A DNA stretch of 64,000 nt from Clostridium algidicarnis DSM 15099 (GCF_002934235.1 NZ_PTIS01000013.1:23904-87903), one strand, 5' to 3'; counted from the first letter of the stretch, positions 27,774 through 35,369 are shown. Notes: generated by a model from the letters alone, not told the origin. Translations and numbers: made by a program.

Positions 27774-27884
27774 TTAAGCGCCACCTCCTTGGCCTATTAG
27801 ATAGCCACATGCACATGAACATGCATCCATCTGTTCAAGAACATCTGTCGGTAGCTCTATTACATATACTTCATTGCATTCCAT
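27774..27884 (-). CDS. Cys-rich RiPP precursor peptide 1
   Basis: 36 residues: MECNEVYVIELPTDVLEQMD, then core ACSCACGYLIGQGGGA. The start has AAGGAGG at good spacing. The acidic/hydrophobic N-terminal half is leader-like and is identical to peptide 2 except at one residue. The C-terminal half has a CxCxC-Gly cluster and a Gly-rich tail. With a radical SAM/SPASM enzyme, protease and exporter next door, this is the expected substrate. I recall clostridial Cys-rich peptides paired with such maturases being defined by bioinformatics, but cannot check membership. Confidence 0.82.
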   Translation of the reverse strand: MECNEVYVIELPTDVLEQMDACSCACGYLIGQGGGA

Positions 27885-27907
27885 AAATTTACCTCCTTAT
27901 TTATTTT

Positions 27908-27925
27908 GATAGTGTTAACACCATC
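27908..27925 (-). promoter_or_regulatory. 18-bp palindrome ahead of peptide 1
   Basis: GATAGTGTTAACACCATC is a near-perfect palindrome, 24 bp before the peptide 1 start codon. An identical one is 229 bp away before peptide 2. It looks like an operator, or a small hairpin in the leader. Confidence 0.45.
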
Positions 27926-28002
27926 TTTATCTTTTGACTTAATTAGGAACACAGTATTTAATATTTCGTGCCCCATTTTAGATTAGACTACTTTATTATG
28001 TC

Positions 28003-28113
28003 TTAGGCGCCACCTCCTGTTCCTACTAGAGCGCCACATGCACATGTACATCCATCCATCTGTTCAAGAATATCTGTTGGTAGCTCTATTACATATACTT
28101 CATTGCATTCCAT
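28003..28113 (-). CDS. Cys-rich RiPP precursor peptide 2
   Basis: 36 residues: MECNEVYVIELPTDILEQMD, then GCTCACGALVGTGGGA. It keeps the three Cys and following Gly of peptide 1 (CTCACG against CSCACG), while the intervening residues and the segment YLIGQ/ALVGT differ. The leader is nearly invariant and the core diversified, as usual for paralogous RiPP precursors. The ribosome site is AAGGAGG. It is followed by a hairpin and then peptide 1. Confidence 0.82.
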   Translation of the reverse strand: MECNEVYVIELPTDILEQMDGCTCACGALVGTGGGA

Positions 28114-28136
28114 AAATTCACCTCCTTATTTATTTT

Positions 28137-28154
28137 GATAGTGTTAACACCATC
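28137..28154 (-). promoter_or_regulatory. 18-bp palindrome ahead of peptide 2
   Basis: Same sequence as at 27908-27925, at the same distance from the peptide start. The decayed third unit lacks it. Confidence 0.45.
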
Positions 28155-28231
28155 TTTATCTTTTGACTTAATTAGGGACACAGTATTTAATATTTCGTGT
28201 CCCATTTTAGATTAGACTACTTTATTATGTC

Positions 28232-28327
28232 TTAGGCGCCATCTCCCATGCCTACTAGAGCGCCACACATCCATCTGCTCAAGAATATCTATGGTAGCTC
28301 TATTACATACGCTTCATTGCATTCCAT
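28232..28327 (-). pseudogene. Decayed third RiPP precursor copy
   Basis: It starts with MECNEAYVIELP, then a one-base deletion (CCAACAGAT to CCATAGAT) creates an immediate TAG. A second deletion of 14 bases removes the first part of the Cys cluster. The remaining DNA still matches the 3' end of peptide 2 (CTCTAGTAGGCATGGGAGAT). Its ribosome site is weakened to GAGGAAGTG. It is the most upstream unit in transcription order. Confidence 0.75.
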
Positions 28328-28385
28328 AAATTCACTTCCTCATTTATCTTTTGGCTTAATTAATGCTATTTATTTAAACTTAGAC

Positions 28386-28575
28386 GTTTAAAACTGTATT
28401 ATAATATAATTTAGTAAATCATCATGCGTAAAAATAAATGTTATTCTATTACTACGGCCAACAATTATCCTATTTAAAATATCATTTACGCTTTCTTTAT
28501 CTATATTCCAAGTATAACAGTATTTAAATTACCTTTTTGGAAAGTCATCTTCTAAATAGGTCTTTAGTTTAATTT
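28386..28575 (-). pseudogene. Remnant of a second ABC exporter gene (3' end)
   Basis: The translated debris reads VNDILNRIIVGRSNRITFIF then THDDLL, matching the C-terminus of the intact exporter (ANDILNRIIDDSSNRITFII, THDDLS). DNA identity to 23406-23530 is high. It then continues after a deletion of roughly 100 bases with sequence matching the region around 23625-23690. It shows that a second copy of the cassette once stood upstream. Confidence 0.8.
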
Positions 28576-28800
28576 TAGTCAATACGTAAATGTGGCTTTT
28601 TGTTTATAAATAACTTTTATATAAGGTTACCTAATTATGACTTGTAACCCATCTGTTACTATATATCATATAGCATTTACGATATTATGTAAATAAATAC
28701 CACTCTACATATTCCGACAATATTAGACACATGATAGCTATATGTGTAAGCCTACATCACTCTAATTAGAAAGTCTTTATGAGACAATTCACCACACGCT
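28576..28800. other. Intergenic stretch without a gene
   Basis: AT-rich DNA between the exporter remnant and the microcompartment operon terminator. I see no ORF with a ribosome site. The promoter for the peptide units should lie here or within the remnant, but no clear -35/-10 pair stands out. Confidence 0.3.
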
Positions 28801-28838
28801 AAAAAAAGTGCCACTAAATTAACTTTAGTGACACTTTT
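28801..28838 (-). terminator. Terminator of the choline microcompartment operon
   Basis: On the minus strand AAAGTGTCACTAAAG / TTTAGTGGCACTTT pair, followed by a run of seven T. It lies about 170 bp after the last shell gene, so repeat copy B falls in the operon's 3' UTR. Confidence 0.85.
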
Positions 28839-28866
28839 ACTTTTTCTATTCTATTTAAAAAATTAT

Positions 28867-29018
28867 TTTATCCGATGGCTACCATCCGTAACACCCCTCT
28901 CCTCTTCAAGGTGGAGGATGACGGCTGCTACGCCCCTGGATAAGTTCTTCTAAGACTCAGATGGAGATATGTATTCCTTATAAGCAAACTCCACCTGAGT
29001 CTAAGAATTACTTGATAT
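28867..29018 (-). repeat. Structured ~152-bp repeat, copy B
   Basis: Near-identical to 23115-23267 in inverse orientation; both copies are in the sense direction of the gene they follow. Here the first hairpin is more complete (GACTCAGGTGGAG with CTCCATCTGAGTC), while the second differs in one arm (GCCGTCATCCTCC). It begins inside the last shell gene and supplies that gene's TAA stop. Confidence 0.8.
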
Positions 29019-29298
29019 CTGATTTAATCATTGGAAGTATTACTTCAACATCAGCGTGTGGTCTTGGTATTACGTGAACTGATACTAATTCTCCAACTCT
29101 TTCAGCAGCAGCAGCTCCTGCATCTGTAGCAGCTTTAACAGCTCCAACGTCACCTCTTACCATTACAGTAACAAGTCCAGCACCTATTTGCTCTTTACCT
29201 ACTAAAGTTACATTTGCAGCTTTAACCATAGCGTCTGCTGCCTCTATTGCTCCTACTAATCCTTTTGTTTCTATCATTCCTAATGCATCATGTTTCAT
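29008..29298 (-). CDS. BMC-H shell protein (PduA/EutM type)
   Basis: 96 residues, one BMC domain: [20 protein letters not shown], the central [20 protein letters not shown], and [11 protein letters not shown] at the C-terminus. Hexamers tile the microcompartment facet and carry metabolites through the central pore. It is the last gene of the operon. Its final codons overlap repeat copy B. Confidence 0.93.
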   Translation of the reverse strand: MKHDALGMIETKGLVGAIEAADAMVKAANVTLVGKEQIGAGLVTVMVRGDVGAVKAATDAGAAAAERVGELVSVHVIPRPHADVEVILPMIKSDIK

Positions 29299-29349
29299 TT
29301 TAAATTCCTCCTAAATATTTTTATTATATTTATATTAATTTTATAAATA

Positions 29350-30000
29350 TTACTTAACTATTGTTATCTTTGTTTTTGAGCTAATGCCCATTGCGTTAGC
29401 TTCTTCAATGTCAAGATGACATTCAAGTTTTGAAGTGTCATTTGCTCTAATAGCAACATTGCTATATATTCCACCTCTTAAGTCATCAATTTTTATTGAT
29501 ACTATATCTCCATTGCAAACACCTAAGTTTTTAGCATCTTCTTTTGTCATATGAATATGTCTTTGTGCAACAACTACTCCTTCTTCAAGTTGAACAGATC
29601 CTTTTGGTCCAATTAATGTAACCCCGGCTGTTCCACTTAAGTCTCCAGATAGCTTTACATGTTGCTTTACTCCAAGTTTAATGCAGTCTCCCATCAATAC
29701 CTCAACTTGAGTTTTACTTCTTTCAGGTCCTAAAACTCTAACTCTTTCAATTGCTCCTTTTGGCCCACAAATTATCAAAACTTCATTACAAGCATATTGA
29801 CCAGTTTGAGATAAATCTTTAAACTTTGTAAGCTTATAATCTTTTCCAAAAAGACTTTCTATATCTTTTTCTGAAAGATGCACATGCCTATTAGAAATTC
29901 CTACTGGAATCTTTGATAAATCTTCTTTAGTTAACGTATTTGCTTGCTTATCCTTAACAGCCTCTAATACAAGCTTTAGTAATTCTTCATAATTATCCAT
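29350..30000 (-). CDS. pduL: Microcompartment phosphotransacylase (PduL type)
   Basis: 216 residues with two PduL zinc-site motifs, SNRHVHLSEKDI and AQRHIHMTKEDA. It converts acetyl-CoA and phosphate to acetyl-phosphate, recycling CoA inside the compartment. The N-terminal MDNYEELLKLVLEAVKDKQ is an amphipathic helix typical of encapsulation peptides. The start overlaps the stop of the aldehyde dehydrogenase (TAATG). Confidence 0.92.
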   Translation of the reverse strand: MDNYEELLKLVLEAVKDKQANTLTKEDLSKIPVGISNRHVHLSEKDIESLFGKDYKLTKFKDLSQTGQYACNEVLIICGPKGAIERVRVLGPERSKTQVEVLMGDCIKLGVKQHVKLSGDLSGTAGVTLIGPKGSVQLEEGVVVAQRHIHMTKEDAKNLGVCNGDIVSIKIDDLRGGIYSNVAIRANDTSKLECHLDIEEANAMGISSKTKITIVK

Positions 30001-31586
30001 TAGTTATTGCCTTTCATAGATGAAATCATTTGATTAACTAAAGCTAAAAGTTCTTCTTCTTTTAATTTGCTACTATTAGATTCAGTAACCGTAGTTTTCT
30101 CATTAGAATCTTTTAAAGTTTTTGCTGCTGCAGCAATTTGATCTGGGCTCATATTCATACATTGATTTCTAGCTGCATGACAATTTTCTGCAGTTTTTAT
30201 ACGGTTAAAGCTTGGATCATTAGATGCTAATGTTGCACAATCTTTTAAGCCGTAAGCAACTCTCTTAATGTTTATAAGGTGTTTTGGAGTAACATTTTCA
30301 GATGTTGAACTTCCTCCCCATGTACCACAACCTAATGTGAATGAAGGACTAAGTCCTGTGCTTGCACCTGTTCCACCTTGTGATCCACCAGTATTAACAA
30401 GAATACGGGAAGCTGGTTTCTTTGCAAAAGCCATAACCATGTCTCTATCTTCAGTATGTATACTCATTGTATGTCCAATTCCATTTTGAAGTAATTCAAT
30501 ACTTAATTCACATGCTTCCTTCCAATCCTTTACTGTGTAGAAACCAAGAACTGTTGTAAGCTTTTCATATGATAGTAGGTTATTACCACCTACACCATTT
30601 TGTTTTCCTATAAGTACTTTAGTACCTTGTGGAATTGAAATTCCTGCAGAACAGGCTATAACTTGTGGACTTCTTCCAACAAATTTAGCATTCATAGTAT
30701 GTCCATTTTTAAATAATATTTTGCATACTTTATCAGTTTCTTCTTCTGTCATAAAGTATCCACCTTGTTTTTTAAACTCTGCAACAACTTCATCGTGATT
30801 GCATTCTTCACATATTATAGATTGTTCTGAAGCACAGATTGTACCATTATCGAAAGTCTTACTTGCCATAATATTTCTGACAGCTTTTTCTATATTGGCA
30901 GTCTTTTCTATATATGCTGGAGAGTTTCCTGCTCCAACACCAAGAGCTGGTTTTCCTGCACTATAAGCAGCTTTAACCATTCCTGGGCCACCTGTTGCTA
31001 TTATTATTGCAACTTCATTACATTTCATTAATTCATTTGTAGCTTCAATAGTTGGTGTTTTTACAGTACTTATAATATTCTCTGGTGCACCAGCTTCTAT
31101 AGCTGCATCGTTCATTAACTCAATTGCTTTAATTGTACATTTTGCAGCAGATGGATGTGGAGCAAATACTATAGCGTTACGAGATTTTATAGAAATCATA
31201 GCTTTAAAAATTGCAGTAGAAGTTGGGTTTGTTGAAGGTATTATACCCATAACTAAACCAACTGGTTCAGCAATCTCTATAACCTTATTCACCTTATCTT
31301 CGTTAATTACGCCTATAGTTTTCATATCTTTTATTGAATCATATACTGCAGAAGATGCCATATGGTTTTTATAAGTTTTATCCTCAACTTTACCAAAACC
31401 AGTTTCTTCAACTGCCATTTGTGCTAAACAAACAAGATTTTCTTGTGCAACTCTAACCATATTGCATAATATTTTATCGATTTGTTCTTCACTATAAGTA
31501 GCAATTTTATTAGCTGCCACTTTTCCAAGTCTAGCAAGGTTTCTTGCCTCTTGTACTGAATATAAATCCTTATCAAAATTTTCCAT
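30000..31586 (-). CDS. CoA-acylating acetaldehyde dehydrogenase
   Basis: 528 residues, EutE/AdhE-N family. The catalytic Cys251 is in FDNGTICASEQ. It oxidises acetaldehyde, released by CutC from choline, to acetyl-CoA using NAD+ and CoA. The C-terminal extension after about residue 460 ends in an amphipathic helix (KLKEEELLALVNQMISSMKG), a likely encapsulation tag. This appears to be the active one of the two aldehyde dehydrogenases in the operon. Confidence 0.92.
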   Translation of the reverse strand: MENFDKDLYSVQEARNLARLGKVAANKIATYSEEQIDKILCNMVRVAQENLVCLAQMAVEETGFGKVEDKTYKNHMASSAVYDSIKDMKTIGVINEDKVNKVIEIAEPVGLVMGIIPSTNPTSTAIFKAMISIKSRNAIVFAPHPSAAKCTIKAIELMNDAAIEAGAPENIISTVKTPTIEATNELMKCNEVAIIIATGGPGMVKAAYSAGKPALGVGAGNSPAYIEKTANIEKAVRNIMASKTFDNGTICASEQSIICEECNHDEVVAEFKKQGGYFMTEEETDKVCKILFKNGHTMNAKFVGRSPQVIACSAGISIPQGTKVLIGKQNGVGGNNLLSYEKLTTVLGFYTVKDWKEACELSIELLQNGIGHTMSIHTEDRDMVMAFAKKPASRILVNTGGSQGGTGASTGLSPSFTLGCGTWGGSSTSENVTPKHLINIKRVAYGLKDCATLASNDPSFNRIKTAENCHAARNQCMNMSPDQIAAAAKTLKDSNEKTTVTESNSSKLKEEELLALVNQMISSMKGNN

Positions 31587-31670
31587 TGTACGTTCATTCC
31601 TTTCGTAAATTTATAGAATTTCAAACTGAAATCTTAAATTCACATTTATTAATTAAGAAAAATCAAGTAA

Positions 31671-32399
31671 TTAAATCTTACTATTTTTTTCGTAATATGC
31701 TTTGAATTTTATAATTAATAGCTTCTTATCAGCTTTTGAAATTGTTCTACCCGTAATTACAAAGTCTTCATACTCACGAGCTAAGTTTCTAAGCTTAACA
31801 ACTTTTAGCTTATCTAATATTAAAATAGCTTTTTCTATGCCATCTTCACTTACTAATTTATCTACATCATTTTTATGTAGTTTTTCTAAATCCATTTCTT
31901 TAACTTGTACTAAACCTTTTACAAGTTTTTCTTCTTCTACTATTTTTGAAACGTCTTTTTTAGATTGTACTTTTATATCTTCTACTTGTGGTGCTGTAGA
32001 TTGTACTCCTACATCTTTATTTTCTAACTTCTCTACCTTAGTATTCTTTATATCTTCTTTTTGTATCTCTTCTATTCCTATAACATCCTCATTAGATGTG
32101 ATAACTTTCAAAACCTCAACTGTAGCTTTAGGTCCAATTATAGTTTTAAGCTCTTCGCTTGGTCTTGGCATTATGTGATCTGAAATTAAATATTCTGGGT
32201 TAATCTTTTTTACAGCTGCCGAACCCGCTTCTATAGCTGCCCTAACTGAACCTACATCCCCTGTAACTATAACTGTTACAAGACCACCACCTACATAAGT
32301 TTTTTCAACAATACTTACATCTGATGATTTTAGCATTGTATCAGCAGCCTCAATTGCTGTAATTAATCCTTTTGTTTCTATTAAACCAATTGCTTGCAT
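31671..32399 (-). CDS. BMC-H shell protein with C-terminal extension (EutK/PduK-like)
   Basis: 242 residues. Residues 1-90 are a BMC domain (QAIGLIETKGLITAIEAADT, GDVGSVRAAIEAGSAAV). Then comes a charged linker rich in Lys, Glu and Asp (about 110-180) and a helical C-terminal region (about 185-242, VKLRNLAREYEDFVITGRTI). EutK has a nucleic-acid-binding-like tail and PduK an Fe-S tail; this tail has no Cys. It may anchor cargo or mediate contacts. Confidence 0.85.
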   Translation of the reverse strand: MQAIGLIETKGLITAIEAADTMLKSSDVSIVEKTYVGGGLVTVIVTGDVGSVRAAIEAGSAAVKKINPEYLISDHIMPRPSEELKTIIGPKATVEVLKVITSNEDVIGIEEIQKEDIKNTKVEKLENKDVGVQSTAPQVEDIKVQSKKDVSKIVEEEKLVKGLVQVKEMDLEKLHKNDVDKLVSEDGIEKAILILDKLKVVKLRNLAREYEDFVITGRTISKADKKLLIIKFKAYYEKNSKI

Positions 32400-32420
32400 A
32401 GGTTTATCCTCCTAGCTTTT

Positions 32421-33101
32421 TTATGAAAGATCCGCCCAGTTTGCTGGATATGTTACATAAAACATCCTTGCTTTATCTGGTGAACCCCAAACTACTTTAG
32501 AACCTGATGGTACAAACAAAACATCTCCTGGATATGCTGTGTATATCTTTTCATTGATTTCAACTGTTAAAGTTCCTTCTATAACATAATCAATTTCTTC
32601 ATAAGTTAATTCCCAATCAAATTTTGAGTCTTGAATCACCAAAAATCCAGCGCTCATTTTTGATTCCTTTTTACTTATTAATTCTTGAAAATACACTCTT
32701 GCATCTTTATTTCCAGTATCAAATGTATCCATTTTTACTGTGTTTCCTCTAACGAGTTTAACTCCACTAGAATCACACTCTGCATCAAATAAAAGATTCT
32801 TTGGTTTTAAATTTTCCATAAGTTCTTCTAAAAGACCTTTGTCCATCATTGCTCTAAAGACGTTAAGTATCATTTCACTATCAATATCTTCTATACCTGT
32901 AGTCTTTTTATCTTCTACGCTTTCTATTTTAGGTTTTGTAGTTTTAAATAAACCTTTATCTTCTGTTGTAAATGTTATTTCATTGTTTATTGCAAGTTCT
33001 TTAGCTGATGGTGTAATTATTTCAGTTCCATCTATATACAATGTCTTTTCTCCACTTACTATTAACTCTTCAACGCTCTTTGCGCTAATTAACTTTTTCA
33101 T
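32421..33101 (-). CDS. eutQ: EutQ-like cupin protein
   Basis: 226 residues with a C-terminal cupin: YEEIDYVIEGTLTVEINEK, YPGDVLFVPSGSKVVWGSP. The EutQ family is found in ethanolamine and choline microcompartment loci, and Salmonella EutQ was reported to have acetate kinase activity. That would fit here, as no separate acetate kinase gene is present to follow PduL. The N-terminal half is less conserved. Confidence 0.85.
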   Translation of the reverse strand: MKKLISAKSVEELIVSGEKTLYIDGTEIITPSAKELAINNEITFTTEDKGLFKTTKPKIESVEDKKTTGIEDIDSEMILNVFRAMMDKGLLEELMENLKPKNLLFDAECDSSGVKLVRGNTVKMDTFDTGNKDARVYFQELISKKESKMSAGFLVIQDSKFDWELTYEEIDYVIEGTLTVEINEKIYTAYPGDVLFVPSGSKVVWGSPDKARMFYVTYPANWADLS

Positions 33102-33179
33102 ATTTTCACATCCCTTCAGATAATTTTAGTCTTTATATTAATCCTAAAGTGCTATGACTTTTCTAAAAGAAATTGTGTT

Positions 33180-33443
33180 TTAACTTAAGGTGCAATCATT
33201 GTCAATTATCCCAACTACAACTGCATCTACTGGGATATTATCCTTTTCTAACATCATACGTGCAGATGATCCAGTACTTACAATAACCCTATCTCCAATA
33301 CCTGCCCCCATAATGTCAGCAACAATAAACCTATGTCCTTCACCTATTTCACCGATATCCTCAGCTAGCATAAATCTAAGTCCATTAAGTGATTCTGATT
33401 TCCTAGTAGCCCATACTGTATCAATAATTCTTGCTATTATCAT
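33180..33443 (-). CDS. eutN: EutN/CcmL-type pentameric vertex protein
   Basis: 87 residues of the BMC-P family: MIIARIIDTVWATRKSESLNG at the start and GDRVIVSTGSSARMML near the middle. Pentamers cap the 12 vertices of the shell. The start overlaps the preceding gene's stop by 4 bp (ATGA). Confidence 0.92.
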   Translation of the reverse strand: MIIARIIDTVWATRKSESLNGLRFMLAEDIGEIGEGHRFIVADIMGAGIGDRVIVSTGSSARMMLEKDNIPVDAVVVGIIDNDCTLS

Positions 33444-33742
33444 TTTAATTTACCTTGTTCCATTTTAAGTTCAATCTCATTTAATGCAGATTCAACTGAT
33501 GAGGTGTCACCAAAAATAGCAAGTAAAACCATATGCTGAGGACATGTACCCCTAATATCTTCCACATCAACACCAACAGCTTTTTCAGCAATATCTGCAA
33601 CATAAATCATATCAATAAGTTTACCTTGAACGAGGCCTATTGTATCAGCATTATCTAAACTTGCTTTGCAATTTCCTCCCATTCGTCTTCTAAGAATCTC
33701 TTTAGTGCCATTGGAAGGTGATTTTATAATTCTAAAATCCAC
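33440..33742 (-). CDS. EutS/PduU-like circularly permuted BMC shell protein
   Basis: About 100 residues. The order of elements (N-terminal RIIKSPSNGTKEILRRRMG, then ADTIGLVQGKLIDMIYVADI, then HMVLLAIFGDTSSVESALNE) aligns with EutS/PduU/CutR proteins, in which the BMC fold is permuted. Hexamers of this type have a beta-barrel capping the pore. I choose GTG 33742 because the AAGGAG site is too close to the GTG at 33754. Confidence 0.75.
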   Translation of the reverse strand: MDFRIIKSPSNGTKEILRRRMGGNCKASLDNADTIGLVQGKLIDMIYVADIAEKAVGVDVEDIRGTCPQHMVLLAIFGDTSSVESALNEIELKMEQGKLK

Positions 33743-33760
33743 TTTTAAACACACTCCTTA

Positions 33761-34621
33761 TTATTCAATAATATCCTGTGTACAACTTAACGCTATTCCA
33801 AGTGGTGTAACAAACATAGGGTTTTTAGGTTTATGAGTATATATCCCTGTACTTTTTTCTATAATTCCTTCAATTCCTGTTAAGCAGCAAGTACCACCTA
33901 CTAAAGAAATTTCATCTACACTATAATTCCTAATATTATTAGTAATTATTGATGCTACCTTTTCAACTACTGGTTTTAGTATCGGTAAAATCTCTTTATG
34001 GTTTTTATTATCTCTTTTAAACTTATCTGCTTTTGAAAAATCAATTTTATATGCACCTGATATAACAAGTGAAAAGTGAGTGCCCCCTGTAGCTTCATCA
34101 ACAACATGAACAACTTTTCCATCTTTTAAAATTGATATCCCAGTTGTTCCACCACCAATGTCTACAACAGCGCCGTTTTCAATCTTAAGTACAGCATTTG
34201 CAGCGGTAGGTTCATCTAAAAGACAGGTCAATTCAAATCCAGCTGCTTGAACCACATTTTTAATTGCTCCAGAATCTAAAGTATCTGTTCCAGGTGGAAT
34301 TGCTGCTGCTGCATAAATAAGCTCAGTATTTAATTTCCCCTCTATTTCCTCTTTAAGTTCTCTAACAAGTCTTACTGCACCAATATAATCAACAACCATA
34401 CCATCACGAACTACATCAGCATATCTGTATGCACCAGCAACAGGTTTATAGTTTTCATCTAAAACTGCTAAAACTACACATGCAGTACCTAAGTCTACAC
34501 CAGTATAATAGACAGAAGATTTTTTTGTAATTGGTTTTTTTATAACTTCTTCGAATTTTTTAATTAAATCATCACAATATTCAAAGTTTATTCTTTGATT
34601 TGACATTTTGCCCTTTGACAT
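33761..34621 (-). CDS. eutJ: EutJ-like actin/Hsp70-fold protein
   Basis: About 286 residues with nucleotide-fold motifs GVDLGTACVVLAVLDE, LDEPTAANAVLKI, VVDIGGGTTGISIL and LVGGTCCLTGIEG. EutJ is a putative chaperone of microcompartment enzymes. The start is placed at ATG 34621, 6 bases after AGGAGG; it lies inside the upstream gene (34-bp overlap). Confidence 0.88.
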   Translation of the reverse strand: MSKGKMSNQRINFEYCDDLIKKFEEVIKKPITKKSSVYYTGVDLGTACVVLAVLDENYKPVAGAYRYADVVRDGMVVDYIGAVRLVRELKEEIEGKLNTELIYAAAAIPPGTDTLDSGAIKNVVQAAGFELTCLLDEPTAANAVLKIENGAVVDIGGGTTGISILKDGKVVHVVDEATGGTHFSLVISGAYKIDFSKADKFKRDNKNHKEILPILKPVVEKVASIITNNIRNYSVDEISLVGGTCCLTGIEGIIEKSTGIYTHKPKNPMFVTPLGIALSCTQDIIE

Positions 34622-35316
34622 TCTTTTCCTCCTACTGCTGAACAAATCAATTGAGATAATGAATTAATTATTAAATTAATTCTCTCCACAATTTTACTTT
34701 TTACATCAGTATTATCATTTTCAAAGCTTTCAAATATTTCAACTTGTACCTCTTGTAAAATGCAACGAAGTATATGCATTTTTAAAATTATCTTGCCATT
34801 TTTAAGTTGCATATGAAAATCTGTTATCTCAAAACAGTCATCAAGCTCACTTGAAAAGTTTAATGAATTCATTCCTGTACAATCTTTAAAATATACATCT
34901 TCAAAATCTTCTTTTTTTTCTATAGCTTTTCTTATATTTGATAATCTTTTGCTTAAATTCATAATATTTTGTGCTAAAAATACATCTTCTTCTAATATTT
35001 CACTAGTAGTAATAAGAAATTTAGCTTCTATAGTTTTTAATTCTAAACAAAGTTTCTTTTTAAATTTAAAATCTATATCTATTTCTTCTTTTACTATCTT
35101 ATCTTGTTTATTTTCTGTTCCTTTGATTTGAAACTTGTTATTTTTAGAACCATCCCTCTTTATATTTGAAGCATTATTATTTATTTTTATTCTCTTATCA
35201 GATAAGTATTGAGCCGCTCCTGGTGTAAGTCGCTTCCCTTGCTCTATTTCGTAGGTCTCAAAATGTTCCTTCTTATATATATCTCTTAAATATTCTTCGG
35301 TAATAAATTTTATCAT
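34588..35316 (-). CDS. EutT-like protein (cobalamin adenosyltransferase family)
   Basis: 242 residues. The N-terminus (FITEEYLRDIYKKE..., GKRLTPGAAQYLSDKRIKI) resembles EutT, and the helical C-terminal half (about 90-235) would be the adenosyltransferase-like bundle, ending GGKECQRAKCQ. No B12-dependent enzyme is encoded in this locus. Related genes do occur in glycyl-radical loci, where their function is unclear. Confidence 0.65.
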   Translation of the reverse strand: MIKFITEEYLRDIYKKEHFETYEIEQGKRLTPGAAQYLSDKRIKINNNASNIKRDGSKNNKFQIKGTENKQDKIVKEEIDIDFKFKKKLCLELKTIEAKFLITTSEILEEDVFLAQNIMNLSKRLSNIRKAIEKKEDFEDVYFKDCTGMNSLNFSSELDDCFEITDFHMQLKNGKIILKMHILRCILQEVQVEIFESFENDNTDVKSKIVERINLIINSLSQLICSAVGGKECQRAKCQIKE

Positions 35317-35369
35317 TGACCTTACTCCTTACCTTTTTCAAATCAATACTTCCATATTATCTATTAACA

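Larger units (their letters stand above)
27717..28352 (-). repeat. Three tandem 229-bp precursor-peptide units
   Basis: Each unit holds a ribosome site, a 36-codon peptide gene, and a hairpin (GGGACACG...CTGTGTCCC or variant). The starts at 27884, 28113 and 28327 are 229 and 214 bp apart. The 15-bp shortfall in the third equals the deletions within its peptide gene, so the unit length is conserved. Only the last hairpin (after unit 1, 27717-27747) has a convincing T tract. Recent tandem duplication is the simplest explanation. Confidence 0.85.

Noticed and set aside
27717..28352. CRISPR array
   Set aside because: The regular 229-bp periodicity comes from tandem coding units with ribosome sites, not from short repeats with unique spacers.
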